This document shows, piece after piece, positions 50,978 through 58,024 of a stretch of DNA of 64,000 nt (position 1 is the first letter of the stretch; each line of letters opens with the position of its first letter). This stretch comes from an uncultured Alphaproteobacteria bacterium (GTDB lineage Bacteria; Pseudomonadota; Alphaproteobacteria; Rs-D84): positions 187,825 through 251,824 of the forward strand of contig CALXLS010000001.1 of assembly GCA_944389265.1 (NCBI GenBank). Reading direction: 5' to 3'. The notes below the pieces were generated by a model. The model made no database searches and was not told where the DNA came from. It was given only the letters and a program-made list of their open reading frames with translations. The position numbers and the translations under genes were made by a program.

Positions 50978-53238
50978 CTACCTGTATCTTGAAAACATTT
51001 CCCATTTTTCATTGTATAACCTGTGTTACATACACACGTTCCGTATGTATTACGCGTAGAATTATCTGGACATTCTATCAAGCATTGTGTACCAAATTGT
51101 TCATAACCAGTATTGCACTTGCAACGTTCGTTTACATAACCATTGGAACCTGCAGTACCTGGCGTAGCCTGATATGTAGAATTATCTGGACACAATAGCG
51201 ACTGATAGAACATTTCTGAAATACTTTCAATACATGTATTATCGTTATTATCTGGGCAACTTGTCTTATCATTCGCAAATACAGCATACGAACATGTTAA
51301 TGCAACATTTCTGCATGCACCACGCATAACGTTATATATACTATTAATACTTGCACTGGTTGACCATGCATTAACCTGTGTCACTTGCTGATTATAACAC
51401 GTCGCGATATCCACCATACAGTTAGACGCATAATCAGATATTATCTGTCTTTGCGCAGCCTGAATATTTACCATGGCGCGCTGTACATAATTTACAACAA
51501 CATCATTATATGACTTGTAATTACCATTTGAATCATATGTATAATTCTGACATTTATCTAAAACTGCACGACACAAACCTTCGTCTGTCACTTTTTGTTT
51601 TGTACCAATTTTCTGCAATAAGTATTTTACAATACAAGCACCATTATTACCGTCACCACTTGCACAAGTGCTTGTATCTACACTAATTGTATATGCATCA
51701 GATAAAAAATCTTTATCTATATCTGCATTATTATAATTCTGCATAAAGTCTGTTATATCTGTAATGTCTTGGCCTAGTACAACCTCACCATTTTCATCAA
51801 TATAGCGTTTAGTTGGGTCTAAACACTTTGTATAATCTGCACCACATACCATTTCATCAGTCATACAAGAATCCAATGCCGCTATACAACCTTTGGCATC
51901 ATATTGATTTTTATTCTGCAAAACTGCAAGACGCGCCTTCTGCAACATAAGGTTTGCACTACGAACATTTGATACCAAAGTTTCGTTCATCTTCGTCAAA
52001 CCCTGCTCATAAGCAATACAATCTTTATCAATAGCCAGGTCATAATTTCCTGTAATCTGGTCAACATTTGCACCTGCTTCCTTGCACTGCGTCAAAACTG
52101 TATTGCAACGCTTTTTAGCAGCATTATACAAATCGCTACCGCGCAAGTTAGAAAAACTTGTTGTCCCAGTATTCAAAAATTCCAAACTAAATATATCTGC
52201 AATATCAGAAGAAAAGTCTAAATCCATATCAAGACCAGTATACGCACTTGAATTGTAAGAAGTACTACTTGTCGGGTCTTTAATTAACTTTTCAATTTCT
52301 TCCAGCATATTTCTGGTTTCTGTTGTATCTGTTGCACCTGACAAAGCCTCTTCTGCCTCGGTCGCGTTCATTATCGCACGAATTTCATCGGCAGACAAAC
52401 CAACATAACGAATACGTTGTGCAACCTCGTTCAATTGAGTATTTGCATCTTTTACTGCTTCTTCTACTTTGGTGTAATTAGACAAGTTCGACGAGCAAGA
52501 ACAACGTTTTTGATTTGAATCAATCACAGAACAAAACTGATCCATGCAATCGTTATACTGTTGCTGACAAGACGAATTTAAATCTGCCGTCTGTTCCAAT
52601 CGCGTTTTTGCCTGTTCTATTGTTTCTGCTGCTGCAACCGTATCAGCAGAAGTAGTCGCCCGTGCCTGAACAGAACGCGCCTCGCTAGCAATATTAGAAC
52701 CAGTCTGAATATCTGTACCCGCAATTGTTGCGCGACCACCGACCTCTGCCGTAGACGGTCTTAAAGTCAAACCCGCACGGCGAACTGCCGGATTGTTATT
52801 TATACTTGCCGCACTTACACGCGCATTACGCCCCACTGTGTTTACTGTGGCCTCTAAATTTTCACGCGCCGTATTTGAATTCGCACTAGATACATTAACA
52901 GAACGCGATATTGTCCCAGATTGTACCGTCGTACCAGAACCACGTGACGTTGAAGTCGCTGTTTGACTATCACCCAAATCCAAAACACGCGACCCACTTC
53001 TAACGATTGTATCACCACTTGTATCAGAATTTGTTGCTGAAGCGCTTCGCCCGACAACACTACGTGAAGCATCCGCAACCGAACGCGTTGCTGTCGTTGC
53101 AGAATTGCGCGCGGTTACATTTGTTGCATCTGTATTATTACTAGACGGAATTACACGCGAAATACTACTTGTACCGTCTGCAAATGCAAACGGTGCAAAA
53201 AAAGCCATTAAGAAAAAACAAAGCGAAAGTTTTTTCAT
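50974..53238 (-). CDS. Large exported Cys-rich protein with Arg-dotted repeats, CMDxxC module and EGF-like tail
   Basis: 754 residues from the ATG at 53238. Signal peptide (MKKLSLCFFLMAFFAPFAFA), then a Ser/Thr/Arg-rich region of about 180 residues with repeated SRSV/VVGRS-type motifs. Then CQQQYNDCMDQFCSVIDSNQKRCSCSSNL, followed by predicted coiled coil, many disulfide-type cysteines (CxxxLDxC, CxADYTKC) and a tail of two short EGF-like units (CKCNTGYEQFGTQCLIEC; CVCNTGYTMKNGKCF). A paralogue lies at 55.1-57.2 kb. Surface or periplasmic protein of unknown function. Confidence 0.7.
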   Translation of the reverse strand: MKKLSLCFFLMAFFAPFAFADGTSSISRVIPSSNNTDATNVTARNSATTATRSVADASRSVVGRSASATNSDTSGDTIVRSGSRVLDLGDSQTATSTSRGSGTTVQSGTISRSVNVSSANSNTARENLEATVNTVGRNARVSAASINNNPAVRRAGLTLRPSTAEVGGRATIAGTDIQTGSNIASEARSVQARATTSADTVAAAETIEQAKTRLEQTADLNSSCQQQYNDCMDQFCSVIDSNQKRCSCSSNLSNYTKVEEAVKDANTQLNEVAQRIRYVGLSADEIRAIMNATEAEEALSGATDTTETRNMLEEIEKLIKDPTSSTSYNSSAYTGLDMDLDFSSDIADIFSLEFLNTGTTSFSNLRGSDLYNAAKKRCNTVLTQCKEAGANVDQITGNYDLAIDKDCIAYEQGLTKMNETLVSNVRSANLMLQKARLAVLQNKNQYDAKGCIAALDSCMTDEMVCGADYTKCLDPTKRYIDENGEVVLGQDITDITDFMQNYNNADIDKDFLSDAYTISVDTSTCASGDGNNGACIVKYLLQKIGTKQKVTDEGLCRAVLDKCQNYTYDSNGNYKSYNDVVVNYVQRAMVNIQAAQRQIISDYASNCMVDIATCYNQQVTQVNAWSTSASINSIYNVMRGACRNVALTCSYAVFANDKTSCPDNNDNTCIESISEMFYQSLLCPDNSTYQATPGTAGSNGYVNERCKCNTGYEQFGTQCLIECPDNSTRNTYGTCVCNTGYTMKNGKCFQDTGS

Positions 53239-53297
53239 CTTTTTGTTAATTATACCACAACACCACAAAACAGAAAAGATGATTTTTTAGAAATTAT

Positions 53298-54146
53298 CTA
53301 TTCTGAATAATAACATTCCTCTGTAAATTCATAGTCCCCAGTTGTATCAGAACCGCTTGTTTTATAGCACTTTGATATACTAACGTTTATAACATTATAC
53401 AAAGAATCCACTCCGTTACCACTAGTAGTGCCCCCAGAAGGACAAGCCGTACAATCACTGCCATATCCATAGTATCCCTGTGCACACAAATCTCTGGATG
53501 CACATATCGTATCTTTATTTTTGCAAGTTTCATATGTCAAAGCGGTTTTCGGTGTAAAAGTATATGTACAAACCCCGTCTGAACATGTATACCCATAATT
53601 TAAAGTACACCAATTAGATGTCCCATTACACAAACACCCGTCCCCTGCAGGCGTTGTAATTTTATTCGTTCCACAATATACGCACTTACACTCTCCACTT
53701 GAACAAGTAGTTCCTAAACATCCGACAGCACTTGCCCATGCAGAACAGTCGCTATTATCACTACAAGAATCATCTTCAACCGCAGTACTATATTCACATG
53801 TACCACTTACCGGTAACGCATTATATAGAATAACACACCCCAAAGCAGCTTGTATAGCAGCATACTGATTCATATCACACTTATAACCACCATAACTTTT
53901 ACATTCCGCATATCTTACAACATGAAGACCGCTCCCTTCAGAAAAATTCATACACAATGCATTAGTAATATCATATTCTACACAACGTTCTATTTCGTAC
54001 GTTTCTGTAATATCTCGCTCAGTAAATATCCCTTGTGAAATTCCATCAGAACATTTACCTACCCAGCCTGCCCGACAAGTAGTCCCAACACTAGATACTG
54101 CATAACCCACGTCCGGACAAAGCAAACCAACAATTTTTTTCAACAA
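53298..54146 (-). CDS. Cysteine-rich exported-type protein, start region disrupted
   Basis: 282 residues with more than 30 cysteines, in tandem C-rich units (CSDNSDCSAWASAVGCLGTTC, CKCVYCGTN, CLCNGTSNWC) and an end, CAQGYYGYGSDCTACPSGG, then GDYEFTEECYYSE, shared with the gene at 14.4 kb. The frame opens only with TTG at 54146. An ATG at 54150 is one base out of phase; dropping one A of the A7 run (54134-54140) would join it. No clear signal peptide can be read in either form. Pseudogene, phase-variable gene or sequence error cannot be separated here. Confidence 0.55.
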   Translation of the reverse strand: MLKKIVGLLCPDVGYAVSSVGTTCRAGWVGKCSDGISQGIFTERDITETYEIERCVEYDITNALCMNFSEGSGLHVVRYAECKSYGGYKCDMNQYAAIQAALGCVILYNALPVSGTCEYSTAVEDDSCSDNSDCSAWASAVGCLGTTCSSGECKCVYCGTNKITTPAGDGCLCNGTSNWCTLNYGYTCSDGVCTYTFTPKTALTYETCKNKDTICASRDLCAQGYYGYGSDCTACPSGGTTSGNGVDSLYNVINVSISKCYKTSGSDTTGDYEFTEECYYSE

Positions 54147-54309
54147 TCATAATTGAAATAAAAATATGAAAAGAGAGGGATTTTATATGAAAAAATTTCT
54201 ATTTATATTAATCGTTCATTTATTTTCAGCAAACTTCCTTTCACTTTTAAAAATTATTTCATATAAAAATAAATCATTCAATAAAAAAAAGCACCCGAAG
54301 GTGCTTTTT
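54147..54309. other. AT-rich spacer with orphan signal-peptide-like frame
   Basis: Plus strand, ATG at 54187 after GAGAGGGA: MKKFLFILIVHLFSANFLS, a good signal peptide shape, but it has no mature protein and runs on into the terminator and rpmA. It faces away from the Cys-rich gene, whose own start is broken. Confidence 0.35.
54287..54308. terminator. Terminator after rpmA
   Basis: AAAAGCACC-CGAA-GGTGCTTTT just past the rpmA stop; A-run and T-run make it usable from both sides. Confidence 0.8.
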
Positions 54310-54579
54310 TTATTTTGTTTCTTTGTCTTCTGGAACAACAGAAACTGTCTTTCTGTCGCCTAAACCTTTTTTAAACTTAACAATACCTGCAATTTTTGCA
54401 AATAATGTATGATCTTTACCCATTCCAACATTTTCACCAGGATGTACTGATGTACCACGTTGACGGATAATGATATTTCCTGGAATTACACGACTGCCCC
54501 CAGACTTTTTAACGCCTAATCTGCGCCCTGGTGTGTCGCGTCCATTAGATGTAGCGGTACCCGCTTTCTTATGTGCCAT
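54310..54579 (-). CDS. rpmA: 50S ribosomal protein L27
   Basis: 89 residues: [28 protein letters not shown] and the conserved [31 protein letters not shown]. Follows rplU by 47 bp in the standard order. GAGTTTAAT-type weak ribosome site. Confidence 0.98.
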   Translation of the reverse strand: MAHKKAGTATSNGRDTPGRRLGVKKSGGSRVIPGNIIIRQRGTSVHPGENVGMGKDHTLFAKIAGIVKFKKGLGDRKTVSVVPEDKETK

Positions 54580-54626
54580 AATTAAACTCCTTTAATTTCT
54601 GATTTTTCTGATTTATACACCAGAAA

Positions 54627-54926
54627 TTAACCTTTGATTTCCGTTATTTTCAAAACAGTTATATACTGACGATGACCATGCGTACGACGATAATTCTGAC
54701 GACGTTTTTTCTTAAACACCAAAACTTTATCAGTACGTTTCTGTTCCAAAACCTCTGTAACAACTTTGGCACCATCAACAAAAGGTGTACCAACCTTGTC
54801 ACCAACCATTAATACTTGGTCAAATTCTACTTTACCTTCGGCATTCAGTTTTTCAACCTTTACAATATCCCCCGCCTGAACGCGATATTGTTTGCCACCG
54901 GTTTGAAAGATTGCAAAATTGCTCAT
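54627..54926 (-). CDS. rplU: 50S ribosomal protein L21
   Basis: 99 residues from the ATG at 54926 (MSNFAIFQTGGKQYRVQAGD), AGAGAAAG upstream; the open frame to 55019 is leader. KKKRRQNYRRTHGHRQYIT is the L21 end signature. First of the rplU-rpmA pair. Confidence 0.97.
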   Translation of the reverse strand: MSNFAIFQTGGKQYRVQAGDIVKVEKLNAEGKVEFDQVLMVGDKVGTPFVDGAKVVTEVLEQKRTDKVLVFKKKRRQNYRRTHGHRQYITVLKITEIKG

Positions 54927-55050
54927 TTTCTTTCTCTTTGCTATTGTTCTTGTTCTGTTTTGTCTAAAAGTTTCTACAAAAATAACATTTTTTATAAAAA
55001 AGTCAAGCAATTTGCACAAAATATTCTGCAGTTATATTATAAAAGGCTAA

Positions 55051-55076
55051 AAAAAACGCCCCAAAGGGCGTTTTTT
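55051..55076. terminator. Terminator after the second large Cys-rich gene
   Basis: AAAAAACGCCC-CAAA-GGGCGTTTTTT, overlapping the stop codon at 55075. Confidence 0.85.
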
Positions 55077-57246
55077 AATTACCAGAGTCAGCTCGCTTCC
55101 ATGTACGTATCGCTTCGACACCGTTATTCAGCAAGCACTGTTCACGCAATGCAGCAGAATTACACTTTTCTGCATCTGTGCCTATGCACAATGCCGTATC
55201 TGTATCAACAGCACCAGCCCCATTAACACCGTTTAAGATTTCGTTCAGGGTTACGATGTTACGGCAAGTATTCTGTGTGTAATCCTGACTGTTATTACAC
55301 TGTGCGTTATCCTGTTTATCTATGACCGCGCGGAACTGAGCCGTAGAAGGATTACATATCATAGTTTCATAACAATGCGGTACATTTGCAATCTGTGCAC
55401 AGTATGTCTTGATACGAGCATCCGGCCAGTTTGTATTTGATGATGCCTGAGTTTCATAGCAATCAAATATTTCGCTTAAGCATTCATTAAAGTTTGTACC
55501 AGCAGACGTTGCTTCGCTTAGTATAGTTTCTTTTTCTTCTTGTGCAAACTCTAAACGCTTCTGTTGCAATGCCTGCTGTGCGGCAACTTTCTGATAACCA
55601 ATATTCTGTGCGGTTGTACGTAGTTGTTCACCGTATGCGTCACAGTCTGCGTTTGCATCCAATGCGTATTTCTGCATAATGCTACGACGTGCATCTGCTA
55701 CTGGTCCACGCAAATTAGAATACGGATCACCTGATGCAGTTGTATAACCAAAGCATGTAGCAGAATTAGATGCTGTATAACCTGTATTCGGTTCAATAAA
55801 ATCTAATTCATAAGACCCCGTATTAGAAACAGAAATATAAGTATTATAATTATATGGGCATTGTGATTGACCATTACCGCACTTGCGTCCACTGGATGGT
55901 GGTGTACCACACGCTTCATAAATACCGTTAAAACAAGAGTCTAATACTCGGTTGCAAACATTATTATGAGCATATTCAAATAATTCATACCCCCAAGTTT
56001 CTGCCAAAGAATCTTTCAAATTTTCAGAATCTGCAAAAGCACCATCTATACCTGCCAAATTGCCAACTACACTTGATATATTGTCAAAAGCATTTAACAA
56101 ATTATCTGTATCATCTGAAATGATAGTCAATGTTGCTTCTTTTGCATCTGCCCATGATTGCAAAGATGCCAAAATATCACTACCTGTTCCATCTAATGAA
56201 GAAACATCAAATCCAAAGTTATTACCCGACTCTTTACAGTAAGAAGGTGGTGTATTATGGCTACACGTACCATCAAAGATAGCATGTTGTTCACACCAAT
56301 CACCAAAATCCGCTTCTGACGCAGTCCCATTTTCACTGGCTTCTTGCCATGAAACACAGTTCATAACTTTTTCTGCATCTGTTAACTGAAAAGCCTCACT
56401 AACATCCTTACCCTTTGTTGCAATCAACAAAGCTAATTCACCTGAAACCTTTATCAATTCCTCGTTTGCACTCTCTAATGCTGTTTCTGCTTCTGCAAAC
56501 GCTTTTACACGACCAGCACATGCACAACGGCGCTGAGCTGAATTACGTGCAGTACAAATTTCGTCCATACATGCATAATAAGACTCTAAACAGTTATTAT
56601 ACGCTTCGGAAGAAATTAAACCTGTCGTAGAATCAATAATATTCGAGTAATTTCCTGTATACAGTTTATTAGATAAATATGTATATGTGTTTGAATTTAT
56701 TGCCGCTTTGCTACCACGAATTGCGCTGCCTTGCAAAGAAACACGTGACGGATTAGACGTTGTACGTGACACAACAGTTCTAGCAACATTATTGGCTGCA
56801 ACCCTGGATGTGGTATTTACTGCATTACGCGATACAACGTTACGACTTGTCGTTCCTGTCGCAGTTGTTCCACGTGATACTGTTGTACTTGGACGAGAAC
56901 TTGCAACATTTGTTGCACCTGCCGTAGTTGTCCCACGAGAAACCGTATTTGTCGTCGCAGCACGTGACACCACCGCACGTGAAGATGTATTCGACGCTGT
57001 CGTCCCACGTGATACTGTATTTGTTGACGTTCCTCTTGATGTCGCAGGACGCGCACTCGCACGAGATGCAGAACCTGCACGCGTTGCTTGCGGTGTCGCA
57101 ACAGACGAAGATTGCATCGGTGCAATCGGGTCTGCAAACACAGCCCTCATAGATAAAAGCGTAGAACAAACAAAAAATGCACCAGCCAGTAAAAATACTG
57201 TACCCATCGCATCTTTGCAGTAATCTGCTACATTACGGCTTTTCAT
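55075..57246 (-). CDS. Large exported Cys-rich protein with SRGT repeats and CMDxxC module (paralogue of 50974)
   Basis: 723 residues; AGGAGAG before the ATG. N-terminal signal-anchor (GTVFLLAGAFFVCSTLL), then about 120 residues of Arg-dotted Ser/Thr repeats (TVSRGTT, AVVSRAAT, NVVSRNA). Then CLESYYACMDEICTARNSAQRRCACAGRV with coiled coil after it, and a long Cys-studded region. The CMDxxC-RCxC core and its helix match the other protein closely, but the EGF-like tail is missing. Promoter TTTACA-N17-TATAAT at 57333-57361 with an 80-nt leader. Function unknown; surface or periplasmic disulfide protein. Confidence 0.7.
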   Translation of the reverse strand: MKSRNVADYCKDAMGTVFLLAGAFFVCSTLLSMRAVFADPIAPMQSSSVATPQATRAGSASRASARPATSRGTSTNTVSRGTTASNTSSRAVVSRAATTNTVSRGTTTAGATNVASSRPSTTVSRGTTATGTTSRNVVSRNAVNTTSRVAANNVARTVVSRTTSNPSRVSLQGSAIRGSKAAINSNTYTYLSNKLYTGNYSNIIDSTTGLISSEAYNNCLESYYACMDEICTARNSAQRRCACAGRVKAFAEAETALESANEELIKVSGELALLIATKGKDVSEAFQLTDAEKVMNCVSWQEASENGTASEADFGDWCEQHAIFDGTCSHNTPPSYCKESGNNFGFDVSSLDGTGSDILASLQSWADAKEATLTIISDDTDNLLNAFDNISSVVGNLAGIDGAFADSENLKDSLAETWGYELFEYAHNNVCNRVLDSCFNGIYEACGTPPSSGRKCGNGQSQCPYNYNTYISVSNTGSYELDFIEPNTGYTASNSATCFGYTTASGDPYSNLRGPVADARRSIMQKYALDANADCDAYGEQLRTTAQNIGYQKVAAQQALQQKRLEFAQEEKETILSEATSAGTNFNECLSEIFDCYETQASSNTNWPDARIKTYCAQIANVPHCYETMICNPSTAQFRAVIDKQDNAQCNNSQDYTQNTCRNIVTLNEILNGVNGAGAVDTDTALCIGTDAEKCNSAALREQCLLNNGVEAIRTWKRADSGN

Positions 57247-57332
57247 AAATACTCTCCTGTATTCCGGAAATCACCGGAAAACCCGCTATTTTATAGTAAG
57301 ACCCTATACAAATCTTACATCTAGTTTGTTTA

Positions 57333-57361
57333 ATTATAACATTTTTGTCGCACTCTGTAAA
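57333..57361 (-). promoter_or_regulatory. Promoter of the 723-residue Cys-rich gene
   Basis: TTTACA (57356-57361) and TATAAT (57333-57338) on the minus strand, 17-bp spacer. The leader contains an inverted repeat TTCCGG/CCGGAA (57262-57279) and the AATAC-AGGAGA-GTATT mini-hairpin at the ribosome site. Confidence 0.65.
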
Positions 57362-57401
57362 TACGGAATTTTTTATTATTCCTTGTTTAAACTTATTGGT
57401 G

Positions 57402-57407
57402 TATAAT
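57402..57407 (+). promoter_or_regulatory. -10 box of the PagL-like gene, leaderless geometry
   Basis: TATAAT, then 9 bp to the ATG at 57417. No Shine-Dalgarno. Confidence 0.5.
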
Positions 57408-57416
57408 ATCTTTACT

Positions 57417-57971
57417 ATGAAAAAACTATTTACATTGTTTTCTGTCTTTATTTGTTCTTCTGCATTTGCAGCGGGCAACCCTATGTTTGCAGAAAACACT
57501 GACAATTCTATTTCTTTACACTTTGCACAAGGTACAGGAAGCGGAACCTTATTAAAACTAGTTGACCCTTTTCTGTGGGAAATAGAACCTATGACTATGC
57601 TGATGGCTCAATATAGCCAACCGATGGAAATTTTTAGACTACCATCTAGAATGAATCTTAGTTATGTTCAAAACTTTGCGTATCATCATACTCATGGTTT
57701 ATCTTTTATGGCAATCGGAATTTCTTGGGATGTTGCAATCATAAACTGGCACGGCTTTTATTTTGGTATAGGCATAGGCCCTTATATGCGCGATTCCAAA
57801 GATGAATATGTTGAAAGCAGATTAGTATTCGGTGAAAAAGTATTTTTAGGCAAAAACATCTCAGACCGTTGGCGCGCTGAACTATTTACACAACACTTTT
57901 CTAATGGTGATTTTACAGAAATAAATCACGGATTTAATTATACTGGCCTTGCCATAAATTACAGTTTCTAA
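57417..57971 (+). CDS. PagL-like lipid A 3-O-deacylase (acyloxyacyl hydrolase family)
   Basis: 184 residues from the ATG at 57417. Signal peptide (MKKLFTLFSVFICSSAFA), then short beta-strand repeats of a small outer-membrane barrel. TQHFSNGDFTEINHGFNYTGLAINYSF at the end matches the PagL motif H-x-S-N-G with a following Glu; the final Phe is an outer-membrane sorting signal. PagL removes an acyl chain from lipid A at the cell surface and lowers its recognition by host receptors. Divergent from the Cys-rich gene and probably leaderless. Confidence 0.78.
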   Translation: MKKLFTLFSVFICSSAFAAGNPMFAENTDNSISLHFAQGTGSGTLLKLVDPFLWEIEPMTMLMAQYSQPMEIFRLPSRMNLSYVQNFAYHHTHGLSFMAIGISWDVAIINWHGFYFGIGIGPYMRDSKDEYVESRLVFGEKVFLGKNISDRWRAELFTQHFSNGDFTEINHGFNYTGLAINYSF

Positions 57972-57982
57972 CTATAACTAAA

Positions 57983-58010
57983 AAAGAACCACTCGATTGA
58001 GTGGTTCTTT
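57983..58010. terminator. Bidirectional terminator, PagL-like / ppdK
   Basis: AAAGAACCACTC-GATT-GAGTGGTTCTTT. Confidence 0.85.
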
Positions 58011-58024
58011 TCTCCTTTCTAAGA

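Noticed and set aside
52854..53078. 74-codon second frame inside the 754-residue gene
   Set aside because: Repeat-driven shadow of the Arg-dotted region.
54187..54363. Short plus-strand frame with signal-peptide look
   Set aside because: Kept only as a finding: the C-terminal half runs through a terminator and antisense to rpmA, so a functional protein is unlikely.
56687..57223. 178-codon plus-strand frame opposite the 723-residue gene, and the minus-strand shadows at 56817-57169
   Set aside because: Long shadows caused by the repetitive Arg/Ser/Thr codons of the true gene; no start signals and no homology features.
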